Notes under the pieces: generated by a model
The model's input: the letters and a program-made list of their open reading frames with translations, nothing else
Database searches by the model: none
What the model was told of the DNA's origin: nothing
NCBI RefSeq assembly: GCF_000269965.1
Contig: NC_017219.1
Coordinates: forward strand, 1,798,001 to 1,862,000
Source: Bifidobacterium longum subsp. infantis ATCC 15697 = JCM 1222 = DSM 20088
GTDB taxonomy: Bacteria > Actinomycetota > Actinomycetes > Actinomycetales > Bifidobacteriaceae
DNA length: 64,000 bases
Direction: 5' to 3'
Position numbers and translations under genes: made by a program
Shown: positions 33,783-41,641 of the stretch, one piece after another
Layout of the letters: the number at the start of each line of letters is the position of its first letter
Position numbering within the stretch: position 1 is the stretch's first letter

Positions 33783-34028
33783 ATGAGCATGCAGATTGCC
33801 ACGCGAGTTGATGACGAGCAGGCTGCGTTGTTTAAGGAGACGACCAGGCAGCTGGGTACCACCCCGGCCGATGCCCTGCGTATGTTCATCAGCGCGTTCA
33901 ATGATTACCGTGGGTTCCCCTATGAGGTGCGTTTGCCACGAAATGACGTGGAGCCGTTTGCGTCCGAGCGGGACGCTACTGAGTATGCCAGTCGTCTCGC
34001 CTTGAGGATGTCCGATGAAACGAGGTGA
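33783..34028 (+). CDS. RelB/DinJ-type antitoxin
   Basis: An 81-residue protein with the RelB/DinJ ribbon-helix-helix start MSMQIATRVDDEQAALFKETTRQLGTT (seen as a strand and first helix), PADALRMFISAFNDYRGFPYEVRLP, then an acidic C-terminal arm (ASERDATEYASRLALRM) that would bind the toxin. AAGGAG lies 5 bp before the ATG. Its last 14 bp overlap the PemK/MazF-type toxin gene, so the two are translationally coupled and form a toxin-antitoxin pair. Confidence 0.85.
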   Translation: MSMQIATRVDDEQAALFKETTRQLGTTPADALRMFISAFNDYRGFPYEVRLPRNDVEPFASERDATEYASRLALRMSDETR

Positions 34029-34338
34029 GATTCGGACGTTGCAGGCCGATGGCTACGCCAGCAAGCCACGGCCGGTTGTCATCGTGCAGAGCGATGCCGT
34101 CGATCGGTTCGATTCCGTCATCACTTGTCTGCTGACCTCATACGATTCCTCCGACATCGACACGCGGGTCCGATTGGAACCAAGTCCGGAGAACGGCCTG
34201 AACAAAGTGAGTTACGTGATGACGGACAAGATCGTCACCGTCGACCGCAAACTGCTGGGATACCAAGTCGGCGTGGTTGATGATGCAGCCATGGCGAATA
34301 TCGGCCGTCAGCTCATGCGGGTTCTAGGTTTGCTGTGA
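34015..34338 (+). CDS. PemK/MazF-type mRNA interferase toxin
   Basis: A 107-residue MazF/PemK fold protein: MKRGEIRTLQADGYASKPRPVVIVQ (the RGEI...KPRPVVIV opening), DSVITCLLTSYDSS, RVRLEPSPENGL, SYVMTDKIVTVDRKLLG, and ending IGRQLMRVLGL. The Arg after KP, the Thr/Ser in the CLLTS strand and the TDKI turn are the usual active-site positions. It should cleave mRNA unless neutralised by the RelB-type antitoxin encoded just upstream. Confidence 0.9.
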   Translation: MKRGEIRTLQADGYASKPRPVVIVQSDAVDRFDSVITCLLTSYDSSDIDTRVRLEPSPENGLNKVSYVMTDKIVTVDRKLLGYQVGVVDDAAMANIGRQLMRVLGLL

Positions 34339-34443
34339 CGTTTGGGATGGCTGGCGGGCGTGCGTCTACTTGTGACATCGTTTATGCACCCTTGAGGCCG
34401 TATGATGATGGCGTCGAATTCAAGCTCTCCCCAACGTCTAAGA

Positions 34444-34498
34444 AATGGCTTCCTTCATATTACGGTCATACGACCAACACCATATGAAGGAAGCCATT
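34444..34498. repeat. 17-bp perfect inverted repeat
   Basis: AATGGCTTCCTTCATAT (34444-34460) and ATATGAAGGAAGCCATT (34482-34498) flank a 21-nt loop. It lies between the convergent PemK-type toxin and cupin genes and could terminate both. The long arms and large loop are also compatible with a small mobile-element relic. Confidence 0.7.
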
Positions 34499-34554
34499 AT
34501 GAATGGTCTAACGGCAATCAGCTTCTCATACGTGATTGCCAGTCATTCACCGAA

Positions 34555-35169
34555 TCAGCCGCGGTTGTCGAACATCTGCAGCAGCATCTTGCTGGGTTCG
34601 ACGGCATAGACGGTGTGCGGCAGACGGGCGCTCAGGTAGACGATGCCGCCGGCCGTAAGCTCGACTTCACGGCCTTCGCCGCCGACGCGCAGCTTGCCTT
34701 CCAGCACCTGGATGATCACGGGCATGGCCGCGGTGTGCTCGCTCAGTGCCTGGTCCTTGTCGAAGCCGAACAGCACGGCGCGCAGGCCGTCCTCGCGCAG
34801 CACCGTACGGGAGACAGTGGCCTCCTCCTGAATATCGATCAACGAGGCCAAGTCTTCGATGAATCCAAGATGCGGCTCGGTCGAAATGGCGTGGCCTTCG
34901 GCGTCGTGGGCGTCGTGCTTGCAGGCGCAGTGCTTGGCCTCACCCGCTTCAGCGGCCGCGGCTTCGCCATGCTTGCAGTGGCACTCCTTCTTCGCGCCCG
35001 GCTCCGCGGCCGCGCCCTCGGCGTGCTCGTGCTTGCAGGCGCAGTGGTGTTCGCCGTTGGCGGCAGCCGCTTCGGCTGCCGCGGCGGCTTCCCTACGCTG
35101 CTTGCACTTGCAATGCTGCTCGTCGCGTCCTGCCTTGCATGCGGTCTGCTGCTCGTTCTCATCGGCCAT
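34555..35169 (-). CDS. Cupin with a metallothionein-like CxC-repeat N terminus
   Basis: A 204-residue protein in two parts. Residues 1 to about 90 hold four Cys/His clusters (HCKCK, HCACKHEH, ECHCKH, HCACKHD) separated by Ala/Glu-rich, Gly-containing spacers. Residues about 100-204 form a cupin barrel: LFGFDKDQALSEHTAAMPVIIQVLEGKLRVGG and ITL-type strands to HTVYAVEPSKMLLQMF. Only some of the usual cupin His ligands are present. The repeats look made to bind soft metals (Cu, Zn) or a cofactor. AGGAGAAC precedes the ATG. It follows a methyltransferase gene on the same strand, 93 bp downstream, so they probably act together. Confidence 0.8.
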   Translation of the reverse strand: MADENEQQTACKAGRDEQHCKCKQRREAAAAAEAAAANGEHHCACKHEHAEGAAAEPGAKKECHCKHGEAAAAEAGEAKHCACKHDAHDAEGHAISTEPHLGFIEDLASLIDIQEEATVSRTVLREDGLRAVLFGFDKDQALSEHTAAMPVIIQVLEGKLRVGGEGREVELTAGGIVYLSARLPHTVYAVEPSKMLLQMFDNRG

Positions 35170-35262
35170 GATGTTCTCCTATTCGTCGCGCGTACCTCAC
35201 ATACGCGTCATCGCTTTTGGTCGTTTCCCATTATCCGGCCATCGTGGGCCGGCACACCGCTG

Positions 35263-36132
35263 TTACGCTTCGGGCTTGCGTACCACGAACGCGATACCGG
35301 TAAGTTCGTTGCTGTACTTGTCGAAGGTGTGCTTCATGTTGAGCACGCGGGCGCGGATGTCCTTGTTGCCCAGAACGTTGCGCAGGATGCGCAGCACACC
35401 GCCGATACCTTCATCGGCGATATTGCGCTTCATGTCCAGCAAGGCCATCGGCTCCTTGCCTCTCCACAGCACCTCGAAGCCTTCGGCTTCCAACAGCTCG
35501 CGCCATTCCTGCTCGGTGAGCGGGCGCGCGTTCACCTTGATGCTGCGAGCCAGGGCCTTGCGCACCTCATCCTTGACGGATTCGTCCAGGTTGTCCGGCT
35601 GCAGGCCGAGTTCGTGAATCGAGTAGGTGCCGCCGGCGCGCAGTAGTCGGAAGGCCTCGCCGATAATCGCCTGCTTGCCACGCTCGGTCTGCATGGTAAG
35701 CATGGCTTCGCCGATCACCACGTCGGCGCTGTTGGATTCCAGACCGGTGTCGGCGGCGTCGCGCTGCACGCAGCTTGCCGGAATCGTGGCCTTCTCACTG
35801 GTGAGTTTGGAGATGATGTCCACGACCTGCGGATCGCGGTCCACGCCACGGTAGCTCTTGGGGTCGCGCTCGAGAATCGCCCTAGTGGTCAGGCCCAGTC
35901 CCGGGGCGAATTCGACGACATCCTTGCCGGCGATGTCCGCGTTGGCGAGCATGCGTTCGGTGAGTTTCTTGCCGCCGGGGCGCAGCACGTGCTTACCGAT
36001 GCGGGCCAGAAGCCAATGGCCCTGCAGGTGCGCGGGGTCTCGGTCGGACTGCGGCAGGGGCAGCTCGCGGTTGGTGGCGGGTTTGGTGGCAGTGGACTGA
36101 AATGCCTGAGAAGGCTGCGGTGTAGTGGTCAT
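35263..36132 (-). CDS. Class I SAM-dependent methyltransferase
   Basis: A 289-residue protein. SAM-binding motif I is VVEFAPGLGLTTRAIL, the acidic residue after strand 2 is in YRGVDRDPQVVDII, and motif II/III are SADVVIGEAMLTMQ and LRAGGTYSIHELG. The C-terminal 100 residues (TEQEWRELLEAEGFEVLWRG...GGVLRILRNVLGN) form a lid. The first 30 residues are polar and probably disordered. No ribosome site is obvious before the ATG. The downstream Cys/His-repeat cupin suggests a shared substrate that needs a metal; this is inference. Confidence 0.85.
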   Translation of the reverse strand: MTTTPQPSQAFQSTATKPATNRELPLPQSDRDPAHLQGHWLLARIGKHVLRPGGKKLTERMLANADIAGKDVVEFAPGLGLTTRAILERDPKSYRGVDRDPQVVDIISKLTSEKATIPASCVQRDAADTGLESNSADVVIGEAMLTMQTERGKQAIIGEAFRLLRAGGTYSIHELGLQPDNLDESVKDEVRKALARSIKVNARPLTEQEWRELLEAEGFEVLWRGKEPMALLDMKRNIADEGIGGVLRILRNVLGNKDIRARVLNMKHTFDKYSNELTGIAFVVRKPEA

Positions 36133-36369
36133 GTGTCGTGATGCTATAGTCCACAGCCCGCCCGCACAAGGGTTTTTCGCTAGAAATCAGCCGAATGTGA
36201 GAATGCTCACCCGAGTAGGCGCCTGAGCATGCGGCTCAGGGACGATTCAGGGGATGCTCAGGGGTCCCGTCACCGATTCCCCACATATCGCCCGCGTTCG
36301 CCTAATAGAATGGAATCCAGCATTCGATTCGGTATCCGGCGCAATGCCGGCAAACGTGAGGAACTTACG

Positions 36370-36735
36370 ATGAGGGTCATCGGCAATATTCTGTGGATCA
36401 TTCTGGGCGGACTGGCAATCGCCATCAGCTGGACACTGATCGGACTGTTTCTGTGCATCACCATTATCGGTATTCCACTAGGAGTTCAGGCGTTCAAAAT
36501 GGCGGGCCTTACCTTGACACCGTTCGGCAAAACCGTGCAATACGGTGGCGGCGTTGGCTCCACGCTGGCCAATATCCTCTGGGTGGTGCTGGTCGGCTGG
36601 TGGATGGCACTCGGCTATCTGGGTGCAGGCGTGCTCAACTGCATCACCATCATCGGCATTCCGTTCGGCATCCAGTCGTTCAAAATGGCCAAGCTTGCGC
36701 TCTGGCCGTTCGGCGCACAGATCTACAGTCTGTAA
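36370..36735 (+). CDS. YccF (DUF307) inner membrane protein
   Basis: A 121-residue protein with two copies of the DUF307 unit: residues 1-55 (NILWIILGGLAIAISWTLIGL...IIGIPLGVQAFKMAGL) and 65-121 (NILWVVLVGWWMALGYLGAG...IIGIPFGIQSFKMAKLAL), each with a hydrophobic hairpin. E. coli YccF has similar size and layout; function unknown. It is the intact counterpart of the 59-residue protein encoded at 7162-7341. The start follows GTGAGGAAC. Confidence 0.9.
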   Translation: MRVIGNILWIILGGLAIAISWTLIGLFLCITIIGIPLGVQAFKMAGLTLTPFGKTVQYGGGVGSTLANILWVVLVGWWMALGYLGAGVLNCITIIGIPFGIQSFKMAKLALWPFGAQIYSL

Positions 36736-36750
36736 CAATTGTTTCTGCAG

Positions 36751-36798
36751 TAAGTCCGGTGCAACGCATTATCATCGTGCGTTGCACCGGACTTTTTT
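36751..36798 (+). terminator. Rho-independent terminator of yccF
   Basis: AAGTCCGGTGCAACGCA (36751-36767) pairs perfectly over 17 bp with the complement at 36777-36793 and is followed by TTTTTATA. Confidence 0.9.
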
Positions 36799-37264
36799 AT
36801 ATACAACGGGCATTTCACACACCGCGTGATTTGACGGATTTGGATGCAATGCCTTATAGTGCGCGAACCATGATTCAACACATCGCATTAAGCAGCAACG
36901 GCGTGAACGAACACGCCATCTGATCAGTACACCTCTCATTGACGCATAGCTGAATCATTGCCGGTGATATCGAGCGACTCATTCGCACCATGCCTCATAA
37001 ACGCACCTGTACGAGCATGTGTTCTTGGCATCGTCGCAACTCAATGCACCGCATACCATCACATATTCAGAAAGAACAACAGGTCATGAAGTATTTCACT
37101 ACTGACACGCATTTCGGGCACTACCATATGTCACTCACATGCAGTCATGCGCACAACTATATTTTTGTATTATCCATGATTTTATAGTTGTTTATTGACT
37201 CATTTCCTTCTCTATCTTATACTTTTTATAATTAAGGATGCTCTTTGGGAAGTGAGTCTCTCTC
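36799..37264. other. Intergenic region with a metallophosphatase scar
   Basis: Apart from the fragment at 37086-37187 and the leader of the Fic gene, no gene is supported. The last 120 bp before the Fic gene are strongly A+T-rich. Confidence 0.5.
37086..37187 (+). pseudogene. N-terminal stub of a metallophosphoesterase
   Basis: MKYFTTDTHFGHYHMSLT is the typical opening of calcineurin-like phosphoesterases (DTHFGH holds metal ligands). After about 18 residues the reading turns into A+T-rich unrelated sequence and stops. The rest of the gene is gone, marking a recombination breakpoint near 37135-37145. Confidence 0.65.
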
Positions 37265-38530
37265 ATGGATATGAAGTATAGAAGTTTGGCAAGGCTGTTC
37301 CATGCCGACAGGTCAGTCGATTCCTTCAATAACCATGCGGCACTCGCACGGCAGCGGCTTGAGGCAGATTCCACATTCAGGACCGGGGTCATCACGCCAT
37401 TGGGCGAGCTGTTCTCCGCCACGCCACGCGAGACGACCCTGCTCATGGAAAATATACTTCTCGCCGAAAGGCGCATATCACGGCTATGGAACCTGATTCC
37501 CGGCGTCATGCGCTGGGACTACATACGGCATTCCATCAGTGAGGAACTGTTCGCCACCAACGAGATGGAAGGCGTGCGCAGCACCCGCAAGGAAACCCAG
37601 GACGCCGTGGACGCGGCCGACAAGGCAAGGAGGGACGGCGACGACTCCAAGGCGCGGTTCAGCGAATTTGCCAAGCTGTACCTGAACCTCACGGACAAGG
37701 ACTCCGCGTTGCCGGCGGGCATCGCCGACATCCGCGACATCTATGACCAGGTCGTGCTCGACGAAATCGATGAGAGCGATCAGCCGGACGGCGACCTGTT
37801 CCGGAAAGGCGATGTGGAAATACAGGGGCCGCACGGCCTCGCGATCCATAACGGAGTCAAAGGCGAAGGCAACATCGGCGCACTCCTCACCGATATGATC
37901 CATCTCGCGACCTCCGACGAGATTCCCCGGCTGCAGTCGGCCATCATGTCGCACTTCCTGTTCGAATACGTCCACCCGTTCTACGACGGCAACGGCAGAA
38001 CCGGCCGGTATCTCCTGGCCCTGTACCTGAACCATGACCTGACTATGCCCACCGTGCTATCCCTGTCCCGCACCATCGCGGAGAACAAGAACGCCTACTA
38101 CAAAGCATTCATGGAGGCGGAGGACAAGCTGAACTGCGGCGAACTCACGCTCTTCGTGAACACCATCCTCGGATTCATCCAACAAGCCCAGGATGAGCTG
38201 ATTGACGAACTCAGTATCAAGGTCGATCAGCTCGACAAAGGTCGGATACTCTGTACACAGCTTGAAAAGAGGCATGCCCTATCGCGCAATGCCGTCTCGG
38301 TGCTCTATGGCGTGATTCAGGAAGAGCTGTTCGACTCGTCCAAATCCATGTCGTTGGACGAAGTGGCCCATCACATCGGACTATCCAAACAGAGCGCAAG
38401 GAAATACGTGGAAGAGCTCTTGGCCGCGGGGCTGGTCGTACAGACCGGAAAACGTCCGCTGAAAATACAGGTGGCGAAATCATTGAGGAATGTTCTCGCC
38501 ACAGGAGCCGACGAGAACGCGGAAGCCTAA
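37265..38530 (+). CDS. Fic-family AMP-transferase with N-terminal inhibitory helix
   Basis: A 421-residue class II Fic protein. The active-site motif HPFYDGNGRTGR begins at residue 237. The inhibitory motif (S/T)xxxE(G/N) is visible in FATNEMEGVRST around residue 100, so the enzyme should be autoinhibited. The flap region lies before the motif. The C terminus carries a winged helix (MSLDEVAHHIGLSKQSARKYVEELLAAGLVVQTGK), found in Fic proteins that may bind DNA. Fic proteins transfer AMP to target proteins; the target is not evident. The start could alternatively be the ATG two codons later. Confidence 0.9.
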   Translation: MDMKYRSLARLFHADRSVDSFNNHAALARQRLEADSTFRTGVITPLGELFSATPRETTLLMENILLAERRISRLWNLIPGVMRWDYIRHSISEELFATNEMEGVRSTRKETQDAVDAADKARRDGDDSKARFSEFAKLYLNLTDKDSALPAGIADIRDIYDQVVLDEIDESDQPDGDLFRKGDVEIQGPHGLAIHNGVKGEGNIGALLTDMIHLATSDEIPRLQSAIMSHFLFEYVHPFYDGNGRTGRYLLALYLNHDLTMPTVLSLSRTIAENKNAYYKAFMEAEDKLNCGELTLFVNTILGFIQQAQDELIDELSIKVDQLDKGRILCTQLEKRHALSRNAVSVLYGVIQEELFDSSKSMSLDEVAHHIGLSKQSARKYVEELLAAGLVVQTGKRPLKIQVAKSLRNVLATGADENAEA

Positions 38531-39002
38531 ATGAAGAAAGGTGGACGCAAACATCTCAACGAGGCCCATACTACGTGGAAAAGTCCGGGCAGCCAACACT
38601 GCTCGGACCTCTCTTTCATCGCTTTCCTCAGTCGCCTTCAGCGATAACTTCCCTCGCCGAGGGGAAGCCACGGAAAAAACTTTCTTTCTGAACATCATCA
38701 CTACGACGACGGCATACATCATCCATTGCATTGGGAATAAGCCGTCACCGAATACAGAATCTAATGAGCTCGGATCACTCATTCACGAGCACCAGAATTC
38801 GTTTCATGAATTACCACGTTTGTGTCTTTGAAAGGCATGCGGCCGAATCCAATTCGAATCGCAACTCGTGAATATACAGGCGGCGGCACCGATGCCTCTC
38901 ACATCACCGGGAAACGATGACGACACCGGGAAAACCATCAGCCCACACTGCGGAAAAACACTGCCGAACCCGCCCAACAAATATTGAAGCAGTACACACC
39001 AC
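38531..39002. other. Region downstream of the Fic gene, no supported gene
   Basis: Holds the Fic terminator hairpin (GTCCGGGCAG/CTGCTCGGAC, 38583-38608) and a second stem near 38649-38668. Further on are short pieces that may belong to the transposase remnant that follows. Confidence 0.45.
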
Positions 39003-39358
39003 GTGCAGGCCAACATCCTCGAACTGACCGGCAGGCGGCCCCGCCTGGAGGCCGGCAGACGGCTGCGCGCGATTGCCGCCGCCCTGGCACGCGTCAAGGA
39101 CCGGGACTCCGCCACGGCGTGGCTCGTCTCCTACAGCCGGTGGGAGCAGGACTTTGCCTCGTTCCTCGACGAGAAGAGCGAATACGCCGACGGCAGCGTG
39201 AACGGCATGCACCAAAGGCTCGTCAAGGCGCGGCGCATGATCCCAGGCGCATCCGGGAGGGCCAGCCGTTCGCGTTCCTCGACGAGGGGCTCGCGGCCAA
39301 CGCGATGACCGACGAACGACTCGAGCGCCGGACACACATTTTGGCCTATAACCCTTAA
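39003..39358 (+). pseudogene. Transposase remnant (IS256/IS1249-like), frameshifted
   Basis: QANILELTGRRPRLEAGRRLRA, IAAALARVKDRDSATAWLVSY and SRWEQDFASFLDEKSEYADG resemble the C-terminal region of IS1249-like transposases. At about 39240 the frame shifts, continuing as RRIREGQPFAFLDEGLAANAMT. No catalytic residues and no start are present. Family assignment is from the general pattern only. Confidence 0.5.
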
Positions 39359-39393
39359 TTTTCTAATCAGGAGCAGGGAGAACAGGAATTCGC

Positions 39394-41637
39394 CTATGAA
39401 ATACTGGATGCACGCAGACAGTCCGCTGTCAGTGTCTTTGCATTTTGAAGCATCTCCTCCGGTGTCCCTGTAAATACCACTTCTCCCCCGTTCTTCCCTC
39501 CATCGGGGCCGATGTCAATAATCCAGTCCGCCTGCTTCATCACGTCCAGGTTATGCTCAATCACTACCAGCGTATTTCCGCTGGATACAATCCCATCAAA
39601 CAGATTCAACAAATTATCTACATCGGACCTGTGAAGGCCTGTGGTCGGCTCATCCATGACAATGATGCTACTGCTCTTCCCCAGGTTCTTTGCCAGCTTA
39701 ATCCGCTGCCGCTCTCCCCCGGACAGGGTGCTAAGGGGCTGCCCCAGCGGCAGATAGGATAATCCCACCTGCTGCATTACGCTCAGGCGTTTCCTGATCC
39801 TGGTATCCTCAAATAATTCCAGTGCCTGGGAAGCGGTAAGCCCCAGCAATTGGACAATATTCCTCCCCTTGTAGGTACAGGCAAGGGCCTCCCTGTTATA
39901 CCGCACACCGCCGCATGCCTCGCATTCTGTAACAATCGGGTCCATAAAGGCAAGTTCCGTAACGAGAACACCTTTGCCGCCGCAGATTGGGCAGGCTCCG
40001 GCGGAATTAAAACTGAACAGGCTTTCCGGCTGATTGTTCTCCCGTGCCAGAAGTTTTCGTATCTCATCAAAGAAGCCCAGGTAGGAAGCTGGTGTAGAGC
40101 GGCTGGTAGCTGTAATCGGCCCCTGGTCCACCATCACCACTTCATTCTCATATGCTCTCGCAAATACCTGGGAAATGAGGGTACTCTTTCCCGAACCAGC
40201 CACACCAGTCACCACCGTCATGACTCCCAGAGGGATGTCCACATCCACATGCTTTAGGTTATGAAGGCAGGCATCCCTTACCGGCAGGCTGCCCGTGGCT
40301 TTACGTGGCGTATGTTTTATGGGGAACAACTTTTGCATGGATTTTCCCGTCAGGGTATCTGCCCTAAGTAGTTCCGGATAGCTTCCCTCAAACACGACTT
40401 CACCGCCGTTTTGTCCTGCCGCAGGCCCCACGTCAATGACATGGTCTGCAATGGAGATTACGTCTTTATCGTGTTCCACCACAAGGACTGTATTTCCTTT
40501 ATCCCGAAGCTTCTTGAGAAGATGATTCATACGGTAGACATCCCGTGGATGCATCCCGGCACTGGGTTCGTCAAAGATGTAGGTCATCCCGGTCAGGCTG
40601 CTTCCCATATACCGGACCAGCTTCAGCCTCTGGGCCTCCCCGCCGGACAAGGAGGGTGTTTCCCGGTTCAGATGCAGATAAGGGAGTCCAATCTCGATCA
40701 TCCGGTCCAATCCCTCCAGGATGGTATGAACCAGCAGACCCACTGTCTGGTCCGTGATCTGTGTCAGGACTTCCCGCAGGAGAGTCAGCTCCATCTCGCA
40801 CATGTCTGCAATAGAATACCCGTTTATTCTACAGTTCAAAGCCGCCTCATTCAGCCTTCTTCCATGACAGTCGCTACATTCTATTTCCGTAATCAGCTTT
40901 TTTGACTTCTCTTTGGTGTGTCTGCTTTTGCTGCTGATATCCCGGTTTAAGAGGGCCTTCGTATACTTATGGTACAGTCCAGTTACTTTCGGGTTCTCCG
41001 GCTCTCCCCTACCATCACGGGCACCATAGACAAGAAGGTTGTATTCCTCTTTTGTGTAATCCCGGATGGGTTTATCAAGGTCGAACAGCCCTGACTCAGC
41101 ATACTGCTTCCAATACCAGGATCCTGGACGGTACAGGGAATCCTTCACACAGCCCTGGTTCCAGGATTTATTCCGGTCCAGGACTGCTTCCATATCCACT
41201 TTTGTAACTTTCCCGAGACCGGAACAGGTCTTGCACATCCCGTTGGGGTCATTAAAAGAGAAATAAGACGCAGTTCCCACAAAGGGCTGCCCAATCCTGG
41301 AAAACAACAGCCGCAGGCTGGCATACAGTCCGCTGATGGTCCCTACTGTGGAGCGTGCATTTCCCCCTAAGGAGGACTGGTCCACCACAACGGACGGTGT
41401 CAGATTGTCAATGCGCTCCACTGCCGGTCTGGGGTATTTGGGAAGCCTGGACCGCACAAATGCCGGGTAGGTTAAGTTCATCTGCCGCTGGGATTCCGCT
41501 GCAATCGTGTCAAAGACAATACTGGATTTCCCGGACCCGGACACCCCGGTAAATACTGTGATTTTTTCCTTCGGGATTCTGAATGTGACGTGTTTCAAGT
41601 TATTCTGGGTAAGCCCATGCACCATAATGTCTGCCAT
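39394..41637 (-). CDS. UvrA-like ABC ATPase (short, resistance-associated type)
   Basis: A 747-residue protein with two ABC ATPase halves and zinc motifs, like UvrA but about 200 residues shorter. Half 1: Walker A TGVSGSGKSS, CKTCSGLGK and CSDCHGRR fingers, signature SLSGGEAQRLKL, Walker B TYIFDEPSAGMHPRD. Half 2: TGVAGSGKST, CPICGGKG and CEACGG, TLSGGERQRIKL, SIIVMDEPTTGLHRSD. Such short UvrA paralogues occur in drug-resistance and DNA-damage contexts. ATG 41637 follows GGAGTG, 4 bp after the MATE stop, so MATE and this gene form one operon. Its codon usage and base composition are unlike the bifidobacterial genes. Confidence 0.85.
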   Translation of the reverse strand: MADIMVHGLTQNNLKHVTFRIPKEKITVFTGVSGSGKSSIVFDTIAAESQRQMNLTYPAFVRSRLPKYPRPAVERIDNLTPSVVVDQSSLGGNARSTVGTISGLYASLRLLFSRIGQPFVGTASYFSFNDPNGMCKTCSGLGKVTKVDMEAVLDRNKSWNQGCVKDSLYRPGSWYWKQYAESGLFDLDKPIRDYTKEEYNLLVYGARDGRGEPENPKVTGLYHKYTKALLNRDISSKSRHTKEKSKKLITEIECSDCHGRRLNEAALNCRINGYSIADMCEMELTLLREVLTQITDQTVGLLVHTILEGLDRMIEIGLPYLHLNRETPSLSGGEAQRLKLVRYMGSSLTGMTYIFDEPSAGMHPRDVYRMNHLLKKLRDKGNTVLVVEHDKDVISIADHVIDVGPAAGQNGGEVVFEGSYPELLRADTLTGKSMQKLFPIKHTPRKATGSLPVRDACLHNLKHVDVDIPLGVMTVVTGVAGSGKSTLISQVFARAYENEVVMVDQGPITATSRSTPASYLGFFDEIRKLLARENNQPESLFSFNSAGACPICGGKGVLVTELAFMDPIVTECEACGGVRYNREALACTYKGRNIVQLLGLTASQALELFEDTRIRKRLSVMQQVGLSYLPLGQPLSTLSGGERQRIKLAKNLGKSSSIIVMDEPTTGLHRSDVDNLLNLFDGIVSSGNTLVVIEHNLDVMKQADWIIDIGPDGGKNGGEVVFTGTPEEMLQNAKTLTADCLRASSIS

Positions 41638-41641
41638 ATGA

